Assembly: GCA_002381645.1 (NCBI GenBank)
Contig: DFXE01000010.1
Coordinates: 525,191-589,190, forward strand
Origin: Bacteroidales bacterium UBA4116
GTDB taxonomy: Bacteria; Bacteroidota; Bacteroidia; Bacteroidales; Tannerellaceae
DNA length: 64,000 nt
Direction: 5' to 3'
The translations under genes were made by a program, and so were the position numbers. The number at the start of each line of letters is the position of its first letter. The first letter of the stretch is position 1. Under the pieces are notes generated by a model, which saw only the letters and a list, made by a program, of their open reading frames with translations, searched no databases and was not told the DNA's origin. Positions 18,374 through 28,177 of the stretch are shown here, piece after piece.

Positions 18374-19471
18374 ATGCTGAAAATAAAAGATATCATCAGG
18401 GAAATAGAACAATATGCCCCGCTTCCGTTACAGGAAGGATTTGATAACTCAGGAATCCAGGTGGGCGATACCAATCAGTTGGCAACCGGAGCTTTGCTGT
18501 GTTTAGACGTTACCGAAGAAGTTGTTCAGGAAGCAATCGACAAGGAGTGTAACCTTATCATCTCTCATCATCCCTTAGCCTTTAAGCCTTTTAAATCGCT
18601 TACAGGAAAAAGTTATATCGAGCGGTGCATCATAAAAGCCTGTAAACACGAACTCGTTATATACGCTGCACATACCAATCTCGACAATGCGGCCGGAGGA
18701 GTTAATTTCCGGTTGGCGGAAATGATCGGATTGCAGAATATACGCATACTCAGCCCTCAAAAGAACGCCCTTCTTAAATTAGTTACATTTGTTCCCGAAG
18801 CTTACTCCGAAACCGTCCGGAACACATTATTCAACGCAGGGGCCGGCCATATCGGCAACTACGACGCATGCAGTTTCAACCTCAAGGGAGAAGGAACATT
18901 CCGCGCCGGCGAGAGCAGTAAACCTTTTGTAGGAGAGATCGGGCAGATCCATGTGGAAAAAGAAGAACGGATCGAAACAATTATTCCGGCTTACCGGAAA
19001 AGCTCAGTTACACGCGCGCTGCTGTCCGTCCATCCGTACGAAGAACCCGTTTTCGATTATTACCCGTTGGAAAATGTATGGAACACAGCAGGTTCGGGAG
19101 TGGTAGGTGAATTACCCGAAGCAGAAGACGAATTTAATTTCCTGACAAGAATAAAAGAAATCTTTCAGGTGGAATGTATCAGGCATTCGCCATTTACAGG
19201 AAAACCCATACGTGAGGTAGCACTATGCGGGGGAAGCGGCGCTTTTCTTATACCGGAAGCAGTTGCTTTCGGAGCCGACGTATTTATAACCGGAGAAGCC
19301 AAGTACAACGATTTCTACGATGTAGAGAATAAAATACTATTGGCTGTTATCGGCCATTATGAGTCTGAAGTATGCACAAAAGACATATTTTATAAGATTA
19401 TCTCGAAAAAATTTCCTAACTTTGCGCTACATTTTTCAAATGTTAATTCAAACCCTGTAAAATATTTATAG
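18374..19471 (+). CDS. Nif3-like dinuclear metal centre protein
   Basis: The 365-residue protein belongs to the Nif3/YbgI family (long form with an inserted PII-like domain). Conserved metal-ligand segments are NLIISHHPLAFKP, YAAHTNLDNAAGG and VIGHYESE near the C-terminus. The insert spans about residues 120-230 (KLVTFVPEAYSETVRNTLF to LSVHPYEEPVFDYYPLE). The family is sometimes annotated as GTP cyclohydrolase I type 2 but its substrate is not settled. The start MLKIKDIIREIEQ at 18374 fits the family; the frame-extending upstream Met is unlikely. The next gene starts 2 bases later. Confidence 0.92.
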   Translation: MLKIKDIIREIEQYAPLPLQEGFDNSGIQVGDTNQLATGALLCLDVTEEVVQEAIDKECNLIISHHPLAFKPFKSLTGKSYIERCIIKACKHELVIYAAHTNLDNAAGGVNFRLAEMIGLQNIRILSPQKNALLKLVTFVPEAYSETVRNTLFNAGAGHIGNYDACSFNLKGEGTFRAGESSKPFVGEIGQIHVEKEERIETIIPAYRKSSVTRALLSVHPYEEPVFDYYPLENVWNTAGSGVVGELPEAEDEFNFLTRIKEIFQVECIRHSPFTGKPIREVALCGGSGAFLIPEAVAFGADVFITGEAKYNDFYDVENKILLAVIGHYESEVCTKDIFYKIISKKFPNFALHFSNVNSNPVKYL

Positions 19472-19472
19472 A

Positions 19473-20234
19473 ATGGCAAAGAAAACATCAGCTGAAAAAG
19501 AATATACAGTTGAAGATAAGCTGTCTACACTGTATGAGCTTCAGACTATGGTGACTGAAATTGATAAAATCAAAACTCTCCGCGGGGAACTCCCGTTAGA
19601 GGTTCAAGACCTTGAAGATGAGATTGCAGGATTGGAGACACGTCTTCATAACTATCAATCAGAAATAAAAGAATACGAAACCTCTGTATCAGAGCAAAAA
19701 AATAAAATCGTTGAATCAACAGCTTTAATCGAAAGATATAAAAGTCAATTAGATAACGTACGCAATAACCGTGAGTTCGATAATCTTTCAAAAGAAATTG
19801 AATTCCAGGGATTGGAAATCGAATTTTCTGAAAAGAAAATACGTGAGCATACCGAAGCGATCAGCATTAAGAAACAGGAAATAGCCGGGCTTACCGAAAC
19901 ACTGGAAGGACGTAAGGCCGACCTGGTGCAAAAACGCGGCGAACTGGAGGAGATTGTTTCCGAAACCAAACAGGAAGAAGAAAAGCTCCGCGAAAAAGCG
20001 AAAAAGCTTGAATCAACAATCGAGCCCCGTCTGGTAACTGCTTTCAAACGTATCCGTAAAGGAGCGCGTAATGGATTAGCCGTTGTATATATCCAACGCG
20101 ATGCCTGTGGCGGTTGCTTCAATAAAATACCGCCCCAAAAGCAAATGGATATCAAACTCCGCAAGAAAATCATCGTATGCGAATACTGTGGACGTATTAT
20201 GATAGACCCCGAACTGGCCGGAGTAGAAGAATAA
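19473..20234 (+). CDS. Coiled-coil protein with C-terminal C4 zinc ribbon
   Basis: The 253-residue protein is mostly a long antiparallel coiled coil (residues about 20-190, rich in E/K heptads). A zinc ribbon with two CxxC pairs follows (CGGCFNKIPPQ and CEYCGRIM). This is the COG1579/CdsZ-like family, found widely in bacteria; members have been proposed to contact translation or secretion machinery but the role here is not known. It starts two bases after the Nif3-like stop, a pairing that recurs in many bacteria. Confidence 0.9.
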   Translation: MAKKTSAEKEYTVEDKLSTLYELQTMVTEIDKIKTLRGELPLEVQDLEDEIAGLETRLHNYQSEIKEYETSVSEQKNKIVESTALIERYKSQLDNVRNNREFDNLSKEIEFQGLEIEFSEKKIREHTEAISIKKQEIAGLTETLEGRKADLVQKRGELEEIVSETKQEEEKLREKAKKLESTIEPRLVTAFKRIRKGARNGLAVVYIQRDACGGCFNKIPPQKQMDIKLRKKIIVCEYCGRIMIDPELAGVEE

Positions 20235-20265
20235 ATTAAACGATATATTTAATATCCATACCAAA

Positions 20266-20296
20266 AAGAGGAATCCGTCAGGATATCCTCTTTTTT
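20266..20296 (+). terminator. Rho-independent terminator after the zinc-ribbon gene
   Basis: The arms AGAGGA-ATCC and GGAT-A-TCCTCT form a stem directly followed by six T residues, about 35 bases after the stop codon. Confidence 0.8.
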
Positions 20297-20470
20297 CTTC
20301 TTTACATACAAAAGTTAATCATTAACCGTTATTCATGCAAATAGTAGTTAAAGGAGTCAGGTAGTTATCGTTATATAGCCGTAAATGATAAGTTAAACAG
20401 AAAACAGTAATATTCTTAACTACTTGACTATAATGAGCGAAGCGAGTGATAACTACTTTGTCTACTAATT

Positions 20471-22711
20471 CTAATTAATATTTTTCGATCGCGAAGCATT
20501 CACAAACAGTATATCACCTATCTCATTGAAATCGGTGAAAAACCTCACCGGATCATGTTTTATGATCTCTTCCCTGAAACCTATAAGCGTAAGACCTGCA
20601 AGCCTCGAATGGACTTTGATAGCTTCAGCTATGGTCTGGTGTTCGGCCAACATAATAATTTCAATATTGGTTAACGTAATAGGCAATCTGCCCGCCGCAA
20701 TACGTTCCTCCAAATCTCTTTTTACCAATTCAGTGGCCTCATTCGTACTGGTAATAAATATCTTTATCTGACTTTTTCGCCAATCTGGATGAGCCATAAT
20801 AATATAACCCAGTAAAATCATCAGATTCGTATTTTTTTCGTCGGTTTCCCTTATCCATACATGGATACCGTTGCGTGTACGGATCGGGTGGCTTGAGCCT
20901 GCAAAGATGCAGACGTCGAAATTTCCCGCTTTCGTCAGTTTGATATTATCAATTATCCGGTTCAGTTCCTCCGGATGATTCTTATCGAATTCAAAAACCA
21001 CCATATTATTTTCCATCCCCGAAATAGAAGGGGTTTGAATTACCTGTGCGATAGCAGAAGTGTATGACGGCGAGATCATGGTATCAATATACAGGGCGCT
21101 GCCGTGTTCGCGTTGCGTATTAATAAGTTGCCGTAATATTTCCTGCGATTCGGCAAACGTTTGTTTACTGAAATACCCTTCAATGAAATGAAAATAAGTA
21201 CCAAAACCATGCTGGTGGCTGATCCATTTCATCAATTCCAATACTTTATCCCGTTCAAACGAATTGGGAGATATGCAGATAGCCGAAGGCCTCCATTCTT
21301 CATTCTCAATAATAGACTGATGTTTCTGCATAAACACCCGCAACCGCCTGTTAAGTTGGAAAAGAGCGCCTTCAAAAATGTCCACCAACCCCTTTTCATC
21401 TTTATTGAAATGCTCTAAAAAGAGGTAAATAACAATAATCAGTGCTGTAGCTAAAATAGTATAAAGCGGATTGATCATAAACATAACCCATACCGAAAGG
21501 ATAAATCCCCCCAGCGAAAAATACCATTTTGATTTAAAACGAGGACGGTAAGAAGGCGGCGATCCGAAATGGTTCAGGAAAGATATAAGACATAAGGTAC
21601 CATAGGTGATCAGGAAAAACATCGATATAATCTCCGCCACCATATCGATACTTCCCATCATCACAAAAACCAGGGCCACAAAAAAGGATACAAGGGTGGC
21701 GTTAAACGGTTCGTTGGTCTTGCCTTTTCCCTTAGCTAAAAAACAATTAAGCCGTTTAAAAGGAAAACTATTATCATTGGCAAGCGCCTGCAAGGTACGC
21801 GGAGCAACAAGGATAGACCCCAATGCCGACGAGGAAGTACAAGCCGCAAGCCCTAACGGAATGACAAGCGCGCCGAAAACTGCAATCCGCGACATGATCA
21901 GCTGGTCTTCCACTAAATCGATCTGGGAAGCGGATACGGACAGTTTCCACACTACTAACAAATAAACAATTAAACCGGTTAACGTACCTCCCATCGTCCC
22001 CAAAGGAATAGATTTTCCCGGATTCTTCAAATCTCCACTCAACCCCACTCCAGCAGTCATACCTGTAAAGGCAGGAAAACATATCGCAAATAAAATAAAG
22101 AACCGGTCTTTATTGAAAAAACCAAAGTTATTTCCCGGCACCCTTGACAGGTCGTCACCCGGATCGATAGGACTACCCATGAAAAAAAGCAATAAAGCAA
22201 AGAAAAGAATCACATTTACAATATAAAGCATCTTCATGCCCATGCCGGCTCCTTTCCGTAAAATCAGTAAAGCTAAAAGAATCAAGGATGGCACACTTAT
22301 AGCCTGCCGCGGAAGTTCAAAACCAAAATGATTGACCCACCAGTTAAAGAAAGGCTCGAACGCTTCGGTAAATGCAATAATATAAAATGCAACGCTTATA
22401 GCCTGTGAAAAATACAACGTAATACCAATGGTAGAACCGATTTTCAGACCGAACGAACGGGAGATGATAAAGTATTCACCACCACCTTCCACGCGTTTAT
22501 TCGTAGCGATCTCGGAAATTGCCAAAGCAGTAGGTATCGTGATACAATGCGCCAAAAGAATAATAGCGACCGTACCCCAAAAACCCAACGTACCTACGGC
22601 AAAACCAAACCGCAGGAATAAAATGGCGCCGAGAATAGTAGATATTGCCGTAAAATATACAGGAGCCGTTCCAAAACCCCCACCCCCTAACTGGATATTC
22701 GTTTGCTTCAT
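20471..22711 (-). CDS. SLC12-like (Na-K-Cl cotransporter family) amino-acid/cation permease
   Basis: The 746-residue protein has an APC-fold membrane domain with about 12 segments in residues 15-450. It opens with TAPVYFTAISTILGAILFLRFGFAVG, the SLC12 signature region. A soluble C-terminal part follows (EEWRPSAICISPNSFERDKVLELMKWISHQHG), resembling the cytosolic domain of cation-chloride cotransporters. Bacterial relatives transport amino acids or cations with chloride; the substrate cannot be read from sequence. The gene stands alone, with terminator and palindromic DNA on either side. Confidence 0.88.
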   Translation of the reverse strand: MKQTNIQLGGGGFGTAPVYFTAISTILGAILFLRFGFAVGTLGFWGTVAIILLAHCITIPTALAISEIATNKRVEGGGEYFIISRSFGLKIGSTIGITLYFSQAISVAFYIIAFTEAFEPFFNWWVNHFGFELPRQAISVPSLILLALLILRKGAGMGMKMLYIVNVILFFALLLFFMGSPIDPGDDLSRVPGNNFGFFNKDRFFILFAICFPAFTGMTAGVGLSGDLKNPGKSIPLGTMGGTLTGLIVYLLVVWKLSVSASQIDLVEDQLIMSRIAVFGALVIPLGLAACTSSSALGSILVAPRTLQALANDNSFPFKRLNCFLAKGKGKTNEPFNATLVSFFVALVFVMMGSIDMVAEIISMFFLITYGTLCLISFLNHFGSPPSYRPRFKSKWYFSLGGFILSVWVMFMINPLYTILATALIIVIYLFLEHFNKDEKGLVDIFEGALFQLNRRLRVFMQKHQSIIENEEWRPSAICISPNSFERDKVLELMKWISHQHGFGTYFHFIEGYFSKQTFAESQEILRQLINTQREHGSALYIDTMISPSYTSAIAQVIQTPSISGMENNMVVFEFDKNHPEELNRIIDNIKLTKAGNFDVCIFAGSSHPIRTRNGIHVWIRETDEKNTNLMILLGYIIMAHPDWRKSQIKIFITSTNEATELVKRDLEERIAAGRLPITLTNIEIIMLAEHQTIAEAIKVHSRLAGLTLIGFREEIIKHDPVRFFTDFNEIGDILFVNASRSKNIN

Positions 22712-23102
22712 ATTTATCGGTAATCAAAACGTATGTAAAAATGGTCATTTTTCCTTAAAGTATCACCTATACTCCTGTTTTATTTATAAACACAACAACT
22801 AATAAAAAGTTTGATAATTACCCTATAGGATTAGACCAACACAATAAAAAGTACCGGAAAAATACGATAGTAAACCGTTAATTCAGGCCAGTATTCCATA
22901 CCTAATTAAAATGTTTTATTTTTGCCTTCAGCCTTCAGAGGATAATAATTACCTGATTAACAATGCATAACCCTGAAGGATGCGAAATTTCACCCTTCAG
23001 GACTGTATAATTCACGCATATTAACCACACCGGTATCTTTATATAAAGTCACGACGTTTTAATCCCAGATAAGGGAGTAATTGATATGAACTCCCTGAAT
23101 AA
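22712..23102. other. Non-coding spacer with small inverted repeats
   Basis: No gene is supported here. Two short hairpins are visible: CCTGAAGG (about 22973) pairing with CCTTCAGG (about 22998), with GAAATTTC inside, and AGGGAGT with ACTCCCT around 23071-23095. They lie just before the large palindromic repeat at 23103-23198. Confidence 0.5.
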
Positions 23103-23198
23103 TTGATCGGCTCACCCGGGTGGGTCGATCTTTCCACCCGGGTGAATCGGTCGCCTCACCATGGTGGAACGACCGGATCACCTGGGTGAGCCGATCAA
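23103..23198. repeat. Nested palindromic repeat with four CACC-NN-GGTG cores
   Basis: Four units of about 22-24 bases each contain a 10-bp palindrome: CACCCGGGTG twice, CACCATGGTG and CACCTGGGTG. They are linked by GATCGG/GGTCG/CGACC/CCGATC words. The ends, TTGATCGGCTCACCCGGGTG (23103-23122) and CACCTGGGTGAGCCGATCAA (23179-23198), are a 20-bp inverted repeat with one mismatch. The inner units also pair (ATCGGTCG with CGACCGGAT), so the whole could fold into one long branched hairpin. It is more GC-rich than its surroundings. It may be a REP-like or MITE-like element or a multi-site operator. Confidence 0.75.
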
Positions 23199-23335
23199 AA
23201 GTCGTAGTCCAAAAGATTTAATACTTAAAGGAAATACATTAGTTTATCGTGTATTATGCAATAATTTTCCAAAGTCCGTAACGATAATACATAAAGTAAA
23301 TAAAGAATTGATAAGAATTTTATGTACGTTTGTGT

Positions 23336-24706
23336 ATGCTTGAAAAGGTTCGTACCTATATTAATAAACATATAAGATTGACCGGAAATAAACCGGTGAT
23401 TATTGGTTTAAGCGGAGGTGCCGACTCTGTAGCTTTACTTTCCATACTGATAAAGTTGGGATATACCTGCATTGCCGCCCACTGCAATTTCCATTTGCGG
23501 GGCGACGAATCAAACCGAGACGAACAATTTTCCGAAAGCCTGGCTTCCCAAATGAAGATTCCGTTTAGTAAAATTGATTTTGATACAAAGGGATATGCCG
23601 CGCAAAAAAATATTTCTATAGAAATGGCCGCAAGGGAATTACGTTATGACTGGTTTGAAGAAATACGGCGGCAATATGACGCTCAGGCTATTGCCGTGGC
23701 TCATCACCGTGATGATAATGTAGAAACTGTACTCATGAACCTCATCAGGGGAACAGGAATTCGGGGGGTCCGCGGAATACGTCCGCAAAACGGATTTATT
23801 ATACGCCCGTTATTAGACGTAAGCCGGCAGGATATTACCACATGGTTGGATACGAATCAGCTTACCTACATAACTGACAGTACTAACCTTTCGGATGATT
23901 ATACCCGTAATTTCATCCGGTTGAATATTCTGCCTTTAATGGAGAAAATAAATCCCTCTGCCCGTCAGGCTATTGCCCGCTCATTGGAACACCTTGCATC
24001 GGTGGAGACGATTTACCTGTCCGTAATTGAAAAGGCGAAAGCTACCGCATGGAAAGAGGAAAATCGTCTTTCCATTTCCGCATTGCTGGAATTCCCGTCG
24101 CCGGAGACCATTCTTTTCGAATTGCTCAGCCCGTTTCATTTTACCCGTACCGTTTCCGAAGAAATTTTTCAGGCTCTCGACAAAACCCCTGGTAAAATCT
24201 TTTACTCGCCGACACACCGTTTGATAAAAGACAGGAACGACCTGATCGTATTGCCTTTGGAAAAAAAAGAAAATTGCTTCTGTTTGCTGGAGAAAGAAGA
24301 AGGAAGTTTTAAAGAACCTATTGAACTTTCCTGGCATAAAGCTGTTGTAACATCTGAATATTATGAGGAATTAGTGAACTCCTCGCGCCTGCGGAGCAGG
24401 ATCACGGCAAAGACTGACCGTGCTTATTTCGATTATGATAAACTTACATTCCCGCTTACGCTAAGAAAATGGCGGGCGGGCGACTGGTTTGTTCCCTTTG
24501 GAATGAAAGGAAAGAAAAAGGTGAGTGATTATTTTTCCGATCATAAATACAGCCTTGAAGACAAAGAAAAAACATGGTTGTTGTGCAGCGGGGAAGACAT
24601 CATCTGGATTGTAGGAGAACGCACGGATAATCGATATAAAATAAGAAAATCAACAAGTTACGCCCTGATCGTAAATTTTTCGGGTAAAAAAGAGCAAGAT
24701 ATATAA
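23336..24706 (+). CDS. tilS: tRNA(Ile)-lysidine synthetase
   Basis: TilS attaches lysine to C34 of tRNA-Ile(CAU) so that it reads AUA codons. The 456-residue protein has the PP-loop ATPase motif SGGADS at about residues 26-31, the HCNFHLRG and AHHRDDNVETVLMNLIRGTG segments of the N-terminal domain, and the C-terminal TilS domain (PLTLRKWRAGDWFVPFGMKGKKKVSDYF). The ATG at 23336 is used; a TTG two codons upstream is possible. A TACGTTTG box (-7 type) ends only three bases before the ATG, so the message may be leaderless. Confidence 0.95.
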   Translation: MLEKVRTYINKHIRLTGNKPVIIGLSGGADSVALLSILIKLGYTCIAAHCNFHLRGDESNRDEQFSESLASQMKIPFSKIDFDTKGYAAQKNISIEMAARELRYDWFEEIRRQYDAQAIAVAHHRDDNVETVLMNLIRGTGIRGVRGIRPQNGFIIRPLLDVSRQDITTWLDTNQLTYITDSTNLSDDYTRNFIRLNILPLMEKINPSARQAIARSLEHLASVETIYLSVIEKAKATAWKEENRLSISALLEFPSPETILFELLSPFHFTRTVSEEIFQALDKTPGKIFYSPTHRLIKDRNDLIVLPLEKKENCFCLLEKEEGSFKEPIELSWHKAVVTSEYYEELVNSSRLRSRITAKTDRAYFDYDKLTFPLTLRKWRAGDWFVPFGMKGKKKVSDYFSDHKYSLEDKEKTWLLCSGEDIIWIVGERTDNRYKIRKSTSYALIVNFSGKKEQDI

Positions 24707-24714
24707 AATTATTT

Positions 24715-24722
24715 TACCTTTG
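24715..24722 (+). promoter_or_regulatory. Possible -7 promoter box (TACCTTTG) for rho
   Basis: TACCTTTG matches the Bacteroidota TAnnTTTG element exactly. It would give a leader of roughly 160 bases before rho, a length compatible with the autoregulated leaders known for rho in other bacteria. No clear -33 TTTG was seen. Confidence 0.4.
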
Positions 24723-24889
24723 CGCTTAATTACTCCGCAGATATGTTACTAATGATACAAGTTAGCTAAACGATCCGGTTTTTACATGAATATTTATATT
24801 ACCAATTAATTTAAGATACATTGACTGCATTGTGCTTTTTAAGTACTCACTTAATATTATGCGCAATTTAGATTTACACATTTCTTAAT

Positions 24890-26959
24890 ATGCAGAAATA
24901 CAACATTTTAGAACTAAATGAAAAACTACTTCCCGAATTACAGAAAATCGCGGGAGAGTTAGGCATCAAAAAGGTTAGTTCCTTTAAAAAAGAAGAACTG
25001 GTTTACAGGATTCTTGACGAACAGGCCATCTCTATAGCGGGTATACAGGCCGAAAAAGCAAAGGAGAAAGAAGCGAAGAAAGCAAAGGAAAAAGAAGCCA
25101 AAAAGGCTGAAAACCAAACCAAAGCTAAAAAAACAACCAAAGCTGCAACTCCTAAAGCTGCCAAAGAAACACCGGCTAAAGATGAAAAGGGGAAAAACGA
25201 AACACCTAAAAAAGAACAGTCCCCGAAAACCAGTCAGAAAGCAACTGAAACAACAAAAGAAAAACCTGTAGAAATTGCAACTGAACCTGTTCAGGAAGAG
25301 CCCAAAAAGGAACAACCCGAACGTAAAAAAAGAACCCGTATTGAAAAAAACGATAAAGTAGCCGCCGCTGCCCTGCCTGCCGGTCCGAAAGACGAGGTAG
25401 TCGTATCTAAAGTAGCACAACCTGCTACGGTGAACGAAACAGCGCCACAGGTGGCAAAACCAATTATCAAAACGATCGAAAAACCTTTATTACCACCGGT
25501 AGTTGCAGAATTCGAAGACGATCAGGACATCCTGCCCGAAGAAAAAACGGCACCCGACGTAAAAGCTGTGGAAGAAACACCGCAACCGCCGGCCGTTGAA
25601 AATACGGAAGAGAAGAAACGCATCGTATTTAAACATCCGAGCGCAAATTCCCTTCTCGACCAGATTTTCCCTTTCACTCCTACGCCTGCAAAACAGGAGC
25701 CTAAAAAAATTCAGAAAGAACATAAGGAACAGGAGAAAGGTAATAAGCAGCAACAGAACCAGGCACAGCAGCAAACAAACAACAATAATAACAACCAGCA
25801 AGCTTCACAGCAGGAAAAATTATATGAATTCGACGGAATTCTCGTAGGCACAGGTGTACTCGAAATTATGCAGGACGGATACGGATTCCTGCGTTCTTCA
25901 GACTACAATTACCTTACATCGCCGGATGATGTATATGTTTCCCAATCACAAATCAAACTATTCGGTTTACGTACCGGAGACGTGGTGGAAGGAACCATCC
26001 GGCCGCCCAAAGAAGGAGAAAAGTATTTCCCGCTGGTTAAGGTGGATAAAATAAACGGACGTTCACCCGAAGAAGTGCGCGACCGCGTACCTTTCGACCA
26101 TCTGACTCCGCTTTTCCCCGACGAAAAGTTTATGCTTACCGCCCGCAGGGCCCCGAAAGTACATGATGCTATTGCAGTACGCGTTGTCGACCTGTTCTCT
26201 CCGATCGGTAAAGGTCAGCGCGGACTGATCGTTGCGCAGCCTAAAACCGGTAAGACCATGTTGCTGAAAGATATTGCCAATGCAATCGCCGCCAATCATC
26301 CGGAAGTATATATGATTATCCTGTTGATTGATGAACGTCCGGAAGAAGTTACTGATATGGCACGTAGCGTCGATGCGGAAGTCATAGCGTCCACCTTCGA
26401 CGAACCGGCTGAGCGCCATGTGAAGATTGCCGAGATCGTGTTGAACAAAGCTAAACGTATGGTAGAATGCGGTCACGACGTCGTGATCCTGCTCGACTCT
26501 ATTACCCGTCTGGCCCGTGCCTATAATACGGTTCAACCGGCATCGGGAAAAGTTCTTTCCGGAGGTGTCGACGCGAACGCGCTGCAGAAACCTAAACGCT
26601 TCTTCGGTGCTGCGCGTAATATTGAAAACGGCGGAAGCCTTACCATTTTAGCTACTGCACTTACCGAAACCGGTTCAAAGATGGACGACGTGATCTTCGA
26701 AGAGTTTAAAGGTACCGGTAATATGGAATTACAGCTCGACCGAAAATTATCCAACAAACGTATTTATCCGGCCGTGGATATTATTGCATCGAGTACACGC
26801 CGCGACGACCTGCTTCAGGACGACGCAACCGTCAACCGTATGTGGATATTACGCAAATACTTATCGGATATGAATTCCATTGAAGCAATGGAGTTTGTAA
26901 AAAAACGTATGGAACAGACACATGATAATATGGAGTTCCTGGCATCCATGAACGGATAA
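24890..26959 (+). CDS. rho: Transcription termination factor Rho with long charged insertion
   Basis: Rho is the hexameric RNA-dependent ATPase that ends transcription. The 689-residue protein has the N-terminal helical Rho-N domain (residues 1-45). A low-complexity insertion rich in Lys, Glu, Ala, Pro and Gln (about residues 50-310, ending in a Q/N-rich tract) follows. Next come the RNA-binding cold-shock domain ([20 protein letters not shown]) and the ATPase domain with Walker A PKTGKT and the [22 protein letters not shown]-loop region. Such insertions are typical of gut Bacteroidales, where the disordered region drives Rho condensates and termination control. The core is fully conserved. 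Confidence 0.97.
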   Translation: MQKYNILELNEKLLPELQKIAGELGIKKVSSFKKEELVYRILDEQAISIAGIQAEKAKEKEAKKAKEKEAKKAENQTKAKKTTKAATPKAAKETPAKDEKGKNETPKKEQSPKTSQKATETTKEKPVEIATEPVQEEPKKEQPERKKRTRIEKNDKVAAAALPAGPKDEVVVSKVAQPATVNETAPQVAKPIIKTIEKPLLPPVVAEFEDDQDILPEEKTAPDVKAVEETPQPPAVENTEEKKRIVFKHPSANSLLDQIFPFTPTPAKQEPKKIQKEHKEQEKGNKQQQNQAQQQTNNNNNNQQASQQEKLYEFDGILVGTGVLEIMQDGYGFLRSSDYNYLTSPDDVYVSQSQIKLFGLRTGDVVEGTIRPPKEGEKYFPLVKVDKINGRSPEEVRDRVPFDHLTPLFPDEKFMLTARRAPKVHDAIAVRVVDLFSPIGKGQRGLIVAQPKTGKTMLLKDIANAIAANHPEVYMIILLIDERPEEVTDMARSVDAEVIASTFDEPAERHVKIAEIVLNKAKRMVECGHDVVILLDSITRLARAYNTVQPASGKVLSGGVDANALQKPKRFFGAARNIENGGSLTILATALTETGSKMDDVIFEEFKGTGNMELQLDRKLSNKRIYPAVDIIASSTRRDDLLQDDATVNRMWILRKYLSDMNSIEAMEFVKKRMEQTHDNMEFLASMNG

Positions 26960-26971
26960 AGAGAACCGGCT

Positions 26972-27035
26972 AATTGAAAGTTGGAAATTTAAATAAATTC
27001 GATCGAATCATTAAATTTCCAACTTTCAATTTTTG
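26972..27035 (+). terminator. Long perfect hairpin terminator after rho
   Basis: The arms at 26972-26992 and 27011-27031 form a perfect 21-bp stem (AATTGAAAGTTGG... with its complement), followed by a run of T. It lies 13 bases after the rho stop codon and in front of the tRNA-Gly promoter. Confidence 0.85.
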
Positions 27036-27060
27036 ATTTTCAATTAAATCTATTACATTT
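27031..27060 (+). promoter_or_regulatory. Promoter of tRNA-Gly
   Basis: TACATTTG (27053-27060) matches the TAnnTTTG -7 element, and TTTTG at 27031-27035 is a candidate -33 element. The tRNA gene begins 14 bases downstream. Confidence 0.55.
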
Positions 27061-27073
27061 GCACCACAATAAT

Positions 27074-27146
27074 GCGAAAGTAGCTCAGTTGGTAGAGCAT
27101 AACCTTGCCAAGGTTAGGGTCGCGGGTTCGAGTCCCGTCTTTCGCT
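27074..27146 (+). tRNA. tRNA-Gly (anticodon GCC)
   Basis: A full cloverleaf is visible: acceptor GCGAAAG with CTTTCGC, D arm GCTC...GAGC, anticodon arm TAACC/GGTTA with loop TTGCCAA, and T arm GCGGG/CCCGT with loop TTCGAGT. The discriminator base is T and CCA is not encoded. Confidence 0.98.
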
Positions 27147-27179
27147 CATTATAACAAGTTTCCTTATAACAGCAAGGCA

Positions 27180-27214
27180 ATACCTTTTAAATCTTTGATT
27201 TAAAAGGTATTTTG
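27180..27214 (+). terminator. Terminator after tRNA-Gly
   Basis: The arms ATACCTTTTAAATC (27180-27193) and GATTTAAAAGGTAT (27197-27210) form a perfect 14-bp stem with a TTT loop, followed by TTTT. Confidence 0.8.
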
Positions 27215-28177
27215 CATTTTAATCCATTCAACGATAACTAAAGCCTGGCGGAAAACCAATCTGCAAAATCCCCCTGTAAATAAAACGTTTAATTGTCATT
27301 TTTAATAAAATCAGATATCATTCCAACCCTAAAATAGCAGCCATTTTTTAACTAAATATACAATAATACATATGCTTTTCAGAATAAAGTTATTTGACTA
27401 AAATAATAATGAAAGAAGGATTATTTAGGTAACATTATAACATCAATTAATATTCTAATATCTATCTTATTTTAGATGTGATAAAGTGTTTATACAAAAA
27501 AATTATCATTACTACATAATCCTTTCAATAATAGTATTAAATCAATGTTTTTCGAAAAATATGTATATATATTACCATATAATCATCGATAATAACTTTA
27601 GATTAATAGTTTAAATTTACCTCTTTTTATTTTTATCTTTTTCTTGTGATCAGATTTTTCTGAAAATCCGATTATAGATAACCTTTAGTTTACCACCCTA
27701 TTATTATTCAGGATTACTCATATATGATTAAAGAGGATGTTATTAATCTACCTTTGGAAATTATTTCGAATACTTTTGTATTGTTTTCAATCTTCTATTT
27801 GAGGAGAAATAATAAGTCAATAAAATTATTATCAATCTTTAAATTATAAGCCTATTTAAAAGATAATACATATTTCAATAGGAAATTATTATATAATTTA
27901 TTCTTACTAAAAAAAGGATCGAATATTTGTAAATTATTTTTTAAGTCTTATATTTGCTTTTTCAATTCAAATTTTTGTAAAATATATTGATCATTTATTA
28001 TCTTATTCTTATATTAATAATAATGGATGTAATAATATTATAATTAATTATTTGTATTCGATTAAAATTGAACGAGTTTTTTAACTATATTTCTCTGAGT
28101 TGATTTCCGGAATGAGATTATTTTAAAATCATATCTATTGCTATAGATATTTAGTATTAATATTTAACATTTTATTT
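27215..28177. other. Long AT-rich region without a gene
   Basis: About 960 bases of very AT-rich DNA with dense stops in all frames. I see no tRNA-like structure, no repeat worth naming and no convincing protein. It presumably contains the promoter of the exported Ig-like protein downstream. It is the longest gene-free stretch in the left part of the window. Confidence 0.6.

Noticed and set aside
23103..23198. CRISPR-like array
   Set aside because: The units are palindromic and contiguous with no spacers of constant length, and no cas gene is present in the window.
23330..23336. TTG start for tilS two codons upstream
   Set aside because: The ATG at 23336 begins the family-conserved part and is the usual start type.
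24959..25420. Minus-strand Phe-rich open frame opposite the Rho insertion
   Set aside because: Phe-rich sequence is simply the reverse complement of the Lys/Glu-rich AAA/GAA codons of rho.
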